This document shows positions 33,337-41,811 of a stretch of DNA of 64,000 bases, one piece after another. This DNA comes from an uncultured Ruminococcus sp. (lineage in GTDB: Bacteria; Bacillota; Clostridia; Oscillospirales; Ruminococcaceae), in assembly GCA_900543145.1 (NCBI GenBank), contig UQPZ01000003.1:1-64000 (forward strand), written 5' to 3'. The translations under genes were made by a program, and so were the position numbers. The first letter of the stretch is position 1. The number at the start of each line of letters is the position of its first letter. The notes beneath the pieces are model-generated. The model made no database searches. It saw only the letters and a list, made by a program, of their open reading frames with translations, and had not been told where the DNA came from.

Positions 33337-33906
33337 TCAGACTGTCTGTATATTGCCAGCTCCGTTCAAAAAACCAGCCAGCGCCGAAATTTCCTCATCT
33401 GCCGAATTATCGTCCTTCGCAGATATTTCATCAGTTTTAACCGACAGAACAGTTCTGAAAATATTACGGCAGTTCATTTGATGAAGCAAGCATACCGCCG
33501 TATTTTCAGCAGGCTTAAAGCTGCCGTTACCTCCTCCTGTCAGAATTATCCCGCCATTTTTACTGCCGCTTATAAGCTCTGTATCCTGAAATCTTACAGC
33601 GCTGTAAACGCACTGAATACGGCTCATTGTGCCGAGCAGAGGAGCGGATAGCTGAGAAAACCATATCGGAGAAGAGATAACGATATTATCGCTTGCTTTT
33701 ATAAGCGCAAAAAGCTCCTGCCAATCGTCCTTTATAACACAGCCTGAGTTTTTGCGGCACAGCCGGCAGTCGGTACAGTATGCCACCCTTTTGAAGCAGC
33801 AGTTCCAAACGCTGACATCGCCTTTAAGCCTCTGAACCAACAGTTCAGTCAAATATGCGGAATCTCCGTTTCTGCGCGGCGAGCCGCAGATAATTAAAGT
33901 TTTCAT
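33337..33906 (-). CDS. Iron-sulfur flavoprotein (flavodoxin-like NAD(P)H reductase)
   Basis: 189 residues of the NADPH-dependent FMN reductase fold. IICGSPRRNGDSAYL binds the FMN phosphate, and SSPIWFSQLSAPL is the conserved flavin loop. Four cysteines, Cys44, 47, 50 and 56 (CTDCRLCRKNSGC), match the compact cluster motif CX2CX2CX4-7C of archaeal and clostridial iron-sulfur flavoproteins, so a [4Fe-4S] cluster is likely. A role in electron transfer or oxygen defence is inferred. 28 bases downstream of ispF. Confidence 0.8.
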   Translation of the reverse strand: MKTLIICGSPRRNGDSAYLTELLVQRLKGDVSVWNCCFKRVAYCTDCRLCRKNSGCVIKDDWQELFALIKASDNIVISSPIWFSQLSAPLLGTMSRIQCVYSAVRFQDTELISGSKNGGIILTGGGNGSFKPAENTAVCLLHQMNCRNIFRTVLSVKTDEISAKDDNSADEEISALAGFLNGAGNIQTV

Positions 33907-33934
33907 TTTTTATCCTATTCCTGTACAAATAAAG

Positions 33935-34420
33935 TCAGCACTGACCTTTTTCTTCAATAAGGCATATCGCAGCAGCGGAAATGCCAAGACCCTCTCCGGT
34001 AAATCCAAGACCCTCTTCAGTCGTAGCTTTGACAGAAACCTGAGAAGCCCTGATCTTACATACGGAGGCTATATTTTCTCTCATCTGAGAAATATACGGA
34101 GAGAGCTTAGGTGACTGCGCAATAACAGTACAGTCTATATTAGATATAATATATCCGGAGCTGTTCAATATGCCGCAAACCGTTTCCAGCAGCTTCATAC
34201 TGTCGGCGTTTTTGTACTCCGAAGCCGTATCGGGAAAAAGCTTTCCTATATCCCCGAGAGCGGCGGCTCCTAAAAGCGAATCCATAACCGCATGAACCAG
34301 AACATCTGCGTCAGAATGACCCAGAAGCCCTCTTTCATAAGGTATTTCAACTCCTCCCAAGATCAGCTTTCTTCCTTGTACCAATCTGTGAACATCATAA
34401 CCCTGACCTATTCTGAACAT
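33935..34420 (-). CDS. ispF: 2-C-methyl-D-erythritol 2,4-cyclodiphosphate synthase
   Basis: It cyclises CDP-ME-2-phosphate in the MEP isoprenoid pathway. The 161 residues from ATG 34420 (MFRIGQGYDVHRL) show zinc ligands Asp and His in YDVHR, GLLGHSDADVLVHAVMDSLLGAAALGDIG, and the carboxy ATTEEGLGFTGEGLGI. A longer open frame to 34564 overlaps pheA and adds 48 unrelated residues; ATG 34432 is a possible alternative beside AAAGGAT. It is the only MEP gene here and follows pheA. Confidence 0.95.
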   Translation of the reverse strand: MFRIGQGYDVHRLVQGRKLILGGVEIPYERGLLGHSDADVLVHAVMDSLLGAAALGDIGKLFPDTASEYKNADSMKLLETVCGILNSSGYIISNIDCTVIAQSPKLSPYISQMRENIASVCKIRASQVSVKATTEEGLGFTGEGLGISAAAICLIEEKGQC

Positions 34421-34484
34421 ATAGCGATACATATCCTTTCTGTACTGTCTGCTGCTCCTGCCAAAACGGCAATAAGACATATAC

Positions 34485-35600
34485 TTACTCAATTGCAATA
34501 TAGTTTCCCAGAAACTTAAAATAAGAAAGCTCCGATTCAAGCTCGTTGAGAAGCTTCGCCACATCGGGAGAATTTACCGAGCCTTCAAAATCAAGATAAA
34601 ATACGGCGTCAAAATCAGTGTTTGCCAAAGGACGGCTCTCTATCATAAGAAGATTTAATCCCGCTACCGAAAACTTTGTAAGCAGGCGGTAAAGAGCGGA
34701 TGAAATATGCGGCAGGGCAAGCGAGACCGAAATTATATCCGCATTATCAGCAACAAGAGTTTTTCGTGATACCAGAATAAATCTTGTATAGTTTTCAGAA
34801 GCGTCGGCTATATTGCGGCGTTTTATTTCAAGTCCCAGCTCAACTGCGCACTGCTCCGAGCATATAGCTCCGAACGGCTCGTCCGACGACTTTATATAGG
34901 CAGCGGCAAGAGCCGTATTTGAATAGGTGTTTGCTTTAAAACCCATCTGCTTTATAAAGCCGGAGCACTGAGAAAGTCCCTGCTCATGTGAATATACTGT
35001 TTTAATTTCATTTATATCCGTTCCTTCTTTAGCGGCAAGACAGTGGTTGATCTTTATCTTTGAAGAAGCGCATATTTTAAGATCATATTTTTTCAAAAGC
35101 TCGTAGGTCTGACCTACAGAACCCGCTGTAGAATTAGCTATAGGCAGAACGCCGAACTCCGCAGTTCCGTCCTCAACAGCCTGAAATACCTCTTCAAAGC
35201 TTTCGTAGAATAAGGGAGAATAATCGTCAAAAAACTTACCGCAGGATATATGCGAATACGAGCCGGTCGTTCCGGGAACAGCTACGGTATGAGCTCCGGA
35301 AAGTACAAGCGGTTCGCATTCGATACTGTTCCTGTCGGCAAAAAACTTCTGATACTGCTTGCATTTTGAAATATCCATTATAGAAGTGAACAAAACCTCG
35401 GCTGAACTTTTCAGCTCGTCGGGCATATCGCTTTTTACACGCTCCAGTATCTCCTTTTCTCTGCCGCTCTGAAAAACCGGGAGATCATTCTCAATTTTAT
35501 ATTTTGCAACGTCAAAGCATAGCTGCATTCTCTTAATAAACAGCTCTTCTATCTGCTTGTCTACGTCATTTATCTCTTTCCTTAAAACACCAAGATCCAT
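34485..35600 (-). CDS. pheA: Bifunctional chorismate mutase / prephenate dehydratase
   Basis: It converts chorismate to phenylpyruvate for phenylalanine synthesis. The 371 residues contain an AroQ-type chorismate mutase (about 1-85: LRKEINDVDKQIEELFIKRM), the prephenate dehydratase domain (about 105-282; GTTGSYSHISCGKFF where many have GAY, then LPIANSTAGSVGQTYELL and TRFILVSRK) and an ACT regulatory domain (about 292-371). The ACT binding motif ESRP is present (IESRPLANTDF), so feedback by phenylalanine is expected. HAD phosphatase and ispF flank it on the same strand. Confidence 0.94.
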   Translation of the reverse strand: MDLGVLRKEINDVDKQIEELFIKRMQLCFDVAKYKIENDLPVFQSGREKEILERVKSDMPDELKSSAEVLFTSIMDISKCKQYQKFFADRNSIECEPLVLSGAHTVAVPGTTGSYSHISCGKFFDDYSPLFYESFEEVFQAVEDGTAEFGVLPIANSTAGSVGQTYELLKKYDLKICASSKIKINHCLAAKEGTDINEIKTVYSHEQGLSQCSGFIKQMGFKANTYSNTALAAAYIKSSDEPFGAICSEQCAVELGLEIKRRNIADASENYTRFILVSRKTLVADNADIISVSLALPHISSALYRLLTKFSVAGLNLLMIESRPLANTDFDAVFYLDFEGSVNSPDVAKLLNELESELSYFKFLGNYIAIE

Positions 35601-35614
35601 TTTTCAATGCTCCT

Positions 35615-36274
35615 TTATTTCTTTATTTCGGCTTCCAGCAATTCTATTACCTTATCAAGACTTTCACAGCAGCCGAAAAGCAGCGGTTTAATATCGTCCG
35701 ACGGCTGAGTAAGATCGGGGACCATTATTGTTTTCAAGCCGGCGACCGCTGCGGAAATAACTCCGTTGGGAGAATCCTCCAGCGTCGCACATTCGCAGGG
35801 CTCAAGCCCAAGCCGGCGGCAGGAATATTCATATATATCGGGAGCAGGCTTCCCTCTTTCCACCATATTACCGCAGATAAATTCGTCGAACTTATCAAAA
35901 ACGCCGACTCTCCTGAGATACATTTCAGTGCGTTCAAAATCCGTAGCGGTACATACCGCAGTTCTCAGCGGAGAAGCCTGAAGGTAATCCAAGAGCACAT
36001 CAAGCCCGGGTTTCTTTTCTGCACCGCAGCTTTGTATGTATTCGTTCATAAGTTCAATTCTTTTTGCCCTGACCTTACTGTAATCAAAATCCTCGCCAAG
36101 ACATTTTTTAAGGTATCGTTCTGAATAGCGTGAGGACAGAGAACGTATTCCCAGGACAATATCAGGAGTCATTGGATAACCGTAAAACTCAGCCGCCTCA
36201 CACCAGAACCGCTGAAGCAGTCTTTCGGTATCAAGCATTAAACCATCCATATCAAAAATTACAGCTTTAAGCAT
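35615..36274 (-). CDS. HAD-family phosphatase, beta-phosphoglucomutase-like
   Basis: 219 residues from ATG 36274 (MLKAVIFDMDGLMLDTERLL), with GGAGG about 11 bases upstream; the frame open to 36358 is not needed. Nucleophile and acid/base Asp are in FDMDG, motif II in TAVCTATDF, motif III Lys in ERGKPAPDIYEYSC, motif IV in LEDSPNGVISA. A helical cap follows motif I. It is a sugar- or nucleotide-phosphate phosphatase or mutase; the substrate cannot be read from sequence. 14 bases before pheA. Confidence 0.85.
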   Translation of the reverse strand: MLKAVIFDMDGLMLDTERLLQRFWCEAAEFYGYPMTPDIVLGIRSLSSRYSERYLKKCLGEDFDYSKVRAKRIELMNEYIQSCGAEKKPGLDVLLDYLQASPLRTAVCTATDFERTEMYLRRVGVFDKFDEFICGNMVERGKPAPDIYEYSCRRLGLEPCECATLEDSPNGVISAAVAGLKTIMVPDLTQPSDDIKPLLFGCCESLDKVIELLEAEIKK

Positions 36275-36405
36275 TTGTCCAGTTCCTCCGTTTACTATCG
36301 AAATTTTCAGTTCCTGTTTATTATTATACAGCAAAAGCTGTTTTAATGCAATATGCAAAAACCGTTTCCGCCAAGCTTGCGGAAACGGTTATAATAATTT
36401 TAAAT

Positions 36406-37578
36406 TTATATCCTTGCAACTCCGGATTCTCTTGCCGCCTGAGCTACCGCTTTAGCTACAGCCGCCGCAACGTTTCTGTCCAGCGCCGACGGAATTATAT
36501 ATTCCGCTGAAAGCTTGTCGTCTGTTACAAAAGATGCGATAGCCTTTGCCGCCGCAATTTTCATTTCATCATTTATATCGCTTGCTCTTACGTCAAGCGC
36601 ACCTCTAAAAATTCCGGGGAAAGCAAGAACATTATTTATCTGGTTCGGGAAATCACTTCTGCCCGTTCCTACTACCGCCGCTCCGGCCTTCTTAGCAAGG
36701 TCGGGCATTATCTCGGGAGTCGGATTTGCCATCGGGAAAAGGATCGGATCCGGAGCCATGCTCTTTACCATTTCTTCAGTAACACAGCCGGGAGCGGAAA
36801 CTCCGATAAATACATCTGCTCCTGCAAGAACGTCGGCAAGAGTACCCTTTCTCATTTCCTTATTAGTTATCTCAGCCATTTCAGCCTTTTCAGCGTTAAG
36901 ACCCTCTCTGCCCTTGTAAATAGCGCCTGAACGGTCGCAAAGAACGACATCTTTTAGTCCCATTGAAATAAGCAGCTTGATTATCGCAATTCCGGCAGCC
37001 CCTGCGCCGCTTGTTACTACTCTTATCTCTTCAAGCTTCTTTCCTGTAAGCTTCAGAGCGTTGAGCATTGCCGCAAGAGTAACAACAGCCGTTCCGTGCT
37101 GATCGTCATGAAAAATAGGAATATCGCAGCATTCCTTCAGTTTCCTTTCGATCTCAAAGCATCTCGGAGCAGAAATATCCTCAAGATTTATTCCGCCGAA
37201 GCTTCCCGCTAAAAGTCTTACGGTATTTACGATATCGTCAACTTCCTTTGAACGGACGCAAAGCGGAACAGCGTCAACATCTCCGAATGCCTTGAACAGA
37301 GCACACTTTCCCTCCATAACAGGCATACCGGCTTCAGGGCCTATATCACCCAGTCCCAATACAGCAGTACCGTCGGTAACAACAGCGACCAGATTTGAAC
37401 GTCTTGTAAGCTCGTAGCTCTTATTTATATCCTTCTGTATTTCAAGGCAAGGCTGAGCAACTCCTGGTGTATACGCCAGCGACAGATCATCTCTTGTTTC
37501 AAGAGGCGCTCGGCATATTACCTCTATCTTTCCTTTCCAGTCATAGTGAAGTTTTAACGATTCCTTTGCGTAATCCAT
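36406..37578 (-). CDS. Malic enzyme (oxaloacetate-decarboxylating)
   Basis: It oxidatively decarboxylates malate to pyruvate with NAD(P). This is the short 390-residue bacterial type, with the catalytic Tyr36 in LAYTPGVAQP, Lys91 in EGKCALFKAF, metal ligands near CCDIPIFHDDQHGTAVV, the Rossmann loop TSGAGAAGIAI, and GTGRSDFPNQINNVLAFPGI. It lies 29 bases after the LDH/MDH-family gene on the same strand, so a malate-pyruvate-lactate interconversion pair is plausible. Confidence 0.93.
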   Translation of the reverse strand: MDYAKESLKLHYDWKGKIEVICRAPLETRDDLSLAYTPGVAQPCLEIQKDINKSYELTRRSNLVAVVTDGTAVLGLGDIGPEAGMPVMEGKCALFKAFGDVDAVPLCVRSKEVDDIVNTVRLLAGSFGGINLEDISAPRCFEIERKLKECCDIPIFHDDQHGTAVVTLAAMLNALKLTGKKLEEIRVVTSGAGAAGIAIIKLLISMGLKDVVLCDRSGAIYKGREGLNAEKAEMAEITNKEMRKGTLADVLAGADVFIGVSAPGCVTEEMVKSMAPDPILFPMANPTPEIMPDLAKKAGAAVVGTGRSDFPNQINNVLAFPGIFRGALDVRASDINDEMKIAAAKAIASFVTDDKLSAEYIIPSALDRNVAAAVAKAVAQAARESGVARI

Positions 37579-37607
37579 TTCAGTTCAAGTCCTTTCAGTA
37601 TATTAAG

Positions 37608-38564
37608 TCATATCGACAGCCGGCAGATCGCCGACTTCAGCGCTTCGGAGCTTTTGATGAGCATATCCTGCTCATCAGGCAGAAGCACAGGAGCAAACGC
37701 TCTTTTGATACCGCCTGCTCCTATTACATACGGCAGACTCAGACACACGTTCTGAGTTCCGTATCTTCCTTCGGTAAGGCATGAAACCGTAGCTATCGTA
37801 CCGGAATCACGGATAATGCTTTCGCAGAGCTGCTTGACTGCCATTGCTATCGCATAGTAAGTCGCTCCCTTGAGGGATATTACTTTTGCTCCTGCTGTCC
37901 GCACCTCTTTTTCTATTTCGCTGCGCTTATTTTCTCCGCATATTCCTCCGGCGCTGCAAAAGTCCTTTAACGGCATTCCCGCAACAGAAACAAGAGACCA
38001 CGGAATAACCGATGTATCACCGTGTTCTCCTAAAACATATCCGTGAACGTTCTGAGCACTGACATCAATATAAGACGCAAGACAGGTCCTCAGCCTTGAT
38101 GAATCCAGCATAGTCCCCGAACCGATTATTCTGTGAGGATCTATACCCGATGACTTTACTGCTGAATATGTCAGTATATCTACGGGATTGCTTACAATAA
38201 CATACACGGCTCCTGGTGCGGCAGCCGCAAGCTCCGGCATTATTCCATTTATGATCTCAACATTGGTCTTGGCAAGATCAAGTCTGCTCTGTCCCGGTTT
38301 TCTCGCAATACCGACTGTAATAACAACGATATCCGAATCCGCAGCGTCGCTTATACTGCCGCTCAGTATTTCCGTTTCAGGGCAAAAAGCTATTCCCTGC
38401 CTTATATCCATTGCCTCGCCCTCGGCTTTTTCCTTATTTATATCTACAAGCAGTATCTCAGAGCAAAGTCCCTCAAGGGCAAGAGTATAGGCAACTGTAG
38501 CGCCTACGCTTCCCGCACCCAGCACAGTTATTTTCTTTCCGCGCTTTAAAACAGCATTATCCAA
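37608..38564 (-). CDS. LDH/MDH-family L-2-hydroxyacid dehydrogenase
   Basis: 318 residues. The NAD loop is VLGAGSVGATVA (14-25), catalytic Asp154/His181 are in MLDSSRLR and GEHGDTS, and substrate Arg157 is present. Overall it is LDH-like. In the specificity loop, however, GIARKPGQSRLDL puts Arg88 where typical LDHs have Gln102 (NQKPGETR); Arg there is the malate dehydrogenase hallmark. Pairing with malic enzyme supports malate as a substrate, but a lactate role cannot be excluded. The gene follows a short AT-rich gap with AGGAGGAAT. Confidence 0.85.
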   Translation of the reverse strand: MDNAVLKRGKKITVLGAGSVGATVAYTLALEGLCSEILLVDINKEKAEGEAMDIRQGIAFCPETEILSGSISDAADSDIVVITVGIARKPGQSRLDLAKTNVEIINGIMPELAAAAPGAVYVIVSNPVDILTYSAVKSSGIDPHRIIGSGTMLDSSRLRTCLASYIDVSAQNVHGYVLGEHGDTSVIPWSLVSVAGMPLKDFCSAGGICGENKRSEIEKEVRTAGAKVISLKGATYYAIAMAVKQLCESIIRDSGTIATVSCLTEGRYGTQNVCLSLPYVIGAGGIKRAFAPVLLPDEQDMLIKSSEALKSAICRLSI

Positions 38565-38728
38565 ACCGATTCCTCCTAGTATAATAACACAAAAAAATTA
38601 AATGTTCAAGTAGCAGCAGTATTATTTTAATCTTAATATAGTATAAATATTCGCATACTTGTTTATTTACATGATATTATCTTATATTATTATAGCGTAA
38701 TGAAAAATGTTCGGATATAAGAAAAGAT

Positions 38729-39412
38729 TTATGTATCGGCAAACCTGTACCCTACGCCTATCTCGGTAATTATATATCTTGGATTTGATCCGTCATCCTC
38801 GATCTTTCTCCTGATATTTGCCATAAATACCCTTAAAGTCTGATACTCATCGTTTGTAGGCGTGTCCCAGACCTTATCCTGTATATTCTTATGAGTCATT
38901 ACCTTACCTCTGTATTCGATCATAACGCAAAGCATTTTATATTCAAGTGGAGTAAAATGAACCTCTTTGCCGTGAACAAAGACCAGCCGCCTGTTAAAAT
39001 CTACGGTAAGATAGTCCAGCGTAAATTCCTTTTCAGCCGCGTCCTTGGGACTGTATCTCCTCAGCGCCGCTCTTATTCTTGCAAGAACCTCGCCTACTCC
39101 GAAAGGCTTAACAATATAATCGTCTGCTCCGCTGTCAAGAGCTGAGATCTTTTCATTTTCCCTGTCCCGTGCGGATATAATTATTATAGGAATATCAGAT
39201 GTTTCCCTGAGGGCTTCCAGAACCTTTGAACCATCAAAATCAGGAAGCCCCAGATCAAGAAGTATTAGATCCGGACTATAGTTATAAAAGGTAGATATTC
39301 CGTCGATCCCGTTCTCAGAGGTAAAAACCTCATATCCTTCCTTTGTAAGCGCCATGCTTAAAAACTTCTGTATACTTTTGTCGTCCTCAATAATCAGTAC
39401 CGATTTGTTCAT
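38729..39412 (-). CDS. OmpR/KdpE-family response regulator
   Basis: 227 residues: receiver domain with acidic pocket EDD (9-11) and phospho-Asp53 (LLDLGLPDFDG), Lys near IVKPF, then a winged-helix DNA-binding domain (about 128-225, with FTPLEYKMLCVMIEYRGK and IRRKIEDDGSNPRYIITEIG). Closest in style to KdpE. The start overlaps the end of the sensor kinase gene by 26 bases, so the two are co-translated. No kdpFABC genes are in the window, so its target is open. Confidence 0.9.
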   Translation of the reverse strand: MNKSVLIIEDDKSIQKFLSMALTKEGYEVFTSENGIDGISTFYNYSPDLILLDLGLPDFDGSKVLEALRETSDIPIIIISARDRENEKISALDSGADDYIVKPFGVGEVLARIRAALRRYSPKDAAEKEFTLDYLTVDFNRRLVFVHGKEVHFTPLEYKMLCVMIEYRGKVMTHKNIQDKVWDTPTNDEYQTLRVFMANIRRKIEDDGSNPRYIITEIGVGYRFADT

Positions 39413-40859
39413 TGACCATTCCTCCCTGAAGAATTACTGTAAAATCGGCGCCTCCGCAGGAATTGTTTTCAGCCTTTATAACCCCTCCGTGCGCTTCCGT
39501 TATAGATTTACATATACTTAATCCCAGACCTGTTCCCCGGCATTTATCCGAACCTCCTGCCGTAGTATAAAACGCTTCAAATATTCTGTCAAGACTATCC
39601 TCGCTTATTCCTCCGCCGTTGTCTCTTACTCTGAATACTACGTTGGTATCTGATAAAAAACATGTAAGAATTATCTCCGAATCCGGTCTTGTATGCACAA
39701 AAGCGTTATCAATAAGATTAACCAGAGCCTGAGTAAGAAGATAAGCGTCTGCATTTACGAAAAGGATTTTATCAGGCCGCTCAGTTCTGAAGGTATGCCT
39801 CCCGATTCTGCCGCATACTCTCGAAGCAACATTTGAAAGTATATCGTCAGCAGTCTGAGGCTTCATATTTATTTTCAGACCTCCGTCCTGTATTCTGGTC
39901 ATATTCAGAAGATTTTCAGTCATGTCTCTCAGCCATTCTGCATCTGCCAATATACTGTCGGTAAGCTCATTTAAAGTTTCAGTATCAATATTTGCGGAAT
40001 TTCTTTTTATAAGCTCGGCATTTCCTCTTATCACAGTAAGCGGTGTGCGCAGATCGTGAGATACGCTTCTGAGAAGATCGCTCTTGAATTTCTCCTGTTC
40101 TATCCTGAATCGGTTTATCTTCTCCTGTTCCAGAAGGTAATTTCTATCAAGAGCAATTGAAAGCTGACCAAGAACTGTATTAAAATATCTTTCCTTATCT
40201 GCGGCAATGCCCTGTTCCGGTGAATATACCGCAGCCGCACCGTATTCGCCGCCTCCCGCTTCAAAGGGAATATAAAGATTTTCACTGTCGCTTAAAAATT
40301 CAGTTCCCTTTCCGCATACCGTAAGATTATCTATGCACCACATCGCAGCCTCATCGCTGCTGCAAAGCTTTTTTCCGGTAAGCAGTACAGTTTCCGCTCC
40401 GCAAACCTCGCTGAGTATGTTTTCAACATATTTAATGATAATATCTATACCTGCATTATTTACAAGTGTTGTACTGAGCATACTGATCTTATTGTTTATA
40501 TCACGTTCTCTGTTAACATTTTCCGTGGCACGCCTGAGCCTGTACATTATTCCGCTTGAGATAAGCGCTACGGCAAGAAAAACTATAAAAGATACAATAT
40601 AATCAGCATCTATTACAAGTTTGAATATCGGATCGTTATAAAAATAACCGTAGACGCTTGCGGATAATATTGAAACAGCTGCAGCGATAATACCGTTATC
40701 AGTAATAAATACCGTTGTTATTATACCCATAAGAATAACAACCAGATATGTTTGATTTGCAATACCGGCTTTTTCTAAAATATGCACCAGAATAAAGGAA
40801 ACTGACATACATATCAAAGCCTGTAAGGTTTTAAATATTATTTTTTTGTCGTTTTTCAT
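39387..40859 (-). CDS. Sensor histidine kinase, KdpD carboxy-half-like
   Basis: 490 residues. Four closely spaced membrane helices (about 10-104) resemble the DUF4118 region of KdpD, followed by a GAF-like segment (about 130-240), a HisKA domain with phospho-His268 (SVSHDLRTPLTV) and an HATPase domain (NLIDNAFVHT, FRVRDNGGGIS, GTGLGLSICKSI). The amino-terminal KdpD/USP half is absent. It overlaps the KdpE-like regulator and probably controls it. Confidence 0.9.
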   Translation of the reverse strand: MKNDKKIIFKTLQALICMSVSFILVHILEKAGIANQTYLVVILMGIITTVFITDNGIIAAAVSILSASVYGYFYNDPIFKLVIDADYIVSFIVFLAVALISSGIMYRLRRATENVNRERDINNKISMLSTTLVNNAGIDIIIKYVENILSEVCGAETVLLTGKKLCSSDEAAMWCIDNLTVCGKGTEFLSDSENLYIPFEAGGGEYGAAAVYSPEQGIAADKERYFNTVLGQLSIALDRNYLLEQEKINRFRIEQEKFKSDLLRSVSHDLRTPLTVIRGNAELIKRNSANIDTETLNELTDSILADAEWLRDMTENLLNMTRIQDGGLKINMKPQTADDILSNVASRVCGRIGRHTFRTERPDKILFVNADAYLLTQALVNLIDNAFVHTRPDSEIILTCFLSDTNVVFRVRDNGGGISEDSLDRIFEAFYTTAGGSDKCRGTGLGLSICKSITEAHGGVIKAENNSCGGADFTVILQGGMVNEQIGTDY

Positions 40860-41009
40860 CGAACGTCCACCTGCCAGGCAACAAATATGTAAAAGATATA
40901 ACTATCTTACGACTATAATAGCATATAAATAGCATTTTGTAAAGCATTTTTTTAATATTTTGTATTTATATTCTAGCTGTCTTTATAATAAAATTATACA
41001 GAATTAAAA

Positions 41010-41042
41010 AGTCCGAAAGCGTACATTCAACGCTTCCGGACT
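41010..41042 (-). terminator. Terminator of the manganese catalase gene
   Basis: AGTCCGAAAGCG (41010-41021) and CGCTTCCGGACT (41031-41042) pair with one mismatch and are followed by TTTTTAATTC on the minus strand. Confidence 0.8.
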
Positions 41043-41049
41043 GATAATA

Positions 41050-41718
41050 TCAGCTGAATGAAGGAGGATTAACATCTGTTTTCGGAAATCTGCTGTCTTT
41101 CGGAGACGGCTCCGACATACTGAAATACATTTTTGCCGCCTTTGTAGTTCCGAAATCTCGGTTTGAGCCGGTATTCTGAACTTTATTAAACGCCTCTCTG
41201 AACATTGCGTTATGAGCCTCTTCCCTGTTGAGCAGAAAATCAATAGTTTCCTTGACCTTTTTATCGTTTATCTGACGATATAAATATTCGTATACAACCT
41301 TTGCTCTCTGCTCCGACGCAATATCAGAAAGCAGATCAGCGCAAAGATCTCCGGTTACCGTTACATAATCTCCCGTCCAGGAATAACCCGAAGCATTTAT
41401 CAGTCCGGGATTAAGGCCCAGCAGAACGTGAGATTCAACTTCTCCTGCAGGAACGGATTCGGCGTCAACAAAATGCCCGTTGAGCAAATTTATAGTCTGA
41501 GCCACCATTTCCATATGACAAAGCTCCTCGGCGGCTATATCCATAAATAGATCCTTTATTTCAGGATCCTTTATCCTGAAGCTCTGGGACATATACTGCA
41601 TAGCCGCTTTCAGTTCTCCGTTTGCTCCGCCGAGCTGCTCCTGAAGAAGCGCCGCATACTGCGGATTGGGCTTTTCCACTGCAACAGGATGGAACAGCAT
41701 TTTCTCGTGTTTAAACAT
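41050..41718 (-). CDS. Manganese catalase / CotJC-type protein
   Basis: 222 residues of the ferritin-like di-manganese catalase family. Metal-ligand helices are LGGANGELKAAMQYMSQS, DIAAEELCHMEMV (Glu and His) and LNREEAHNAMFREAF. Length and the FKHEKMLFHPVAVEKPNPQ start match CotJC, which in Bacillus is a spore inner-coat protein. No cotJA/cotJB partners are next to it, so a vegetative peroxide-defence role is equally possible. Monocistronic. Confidence 0.88.
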   Translation of the reverse strand: MFKHEKMLFHPVAVEKPNPQYAALLQEQLGGANGELKAAMQYMSQSFRIKDPEIKDLFMDIAAEELCHMEMVAQTINLLNGHFVDAESVPAGEVESHVLLGLNPGLINASGYSWTGDYVTVTGDLCADLLSDIASEQRAKVVYEYLYRQINDKKVKETIDFLLNREEAHNAMFREAFNKVQNTGSNRDFGTTKAAKMYFSMSEPSPKDSRFPKTDVNPPSFS

Positions 41719-41811
41719 AATAACAACCTCGCTTTCCTTTATACAGTAATTATTAGCATTATCTTTGCTTTTATTCGCCTGTATTGTGAAAAACGATCAT
41801 TGGTAGGTATT

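Noticed and set aside
34421..34564. 48-residue amino extension of IspF
   Set aside because: It overlaps pheA, has no homology to IspF and the family start motif FRIGQGYDVH begins at the later ATG.
35766..35981. Plus-strand 71-codon frame
   Set aside because: Antisense shadow of the HAD phosphatase gene.
38729..40859. A potassium-uptake Kdp locus
   Set aside because: Only a KdpDE-like pair is present; no kdpFABC genes are seen, so the kdp name was not assigned.
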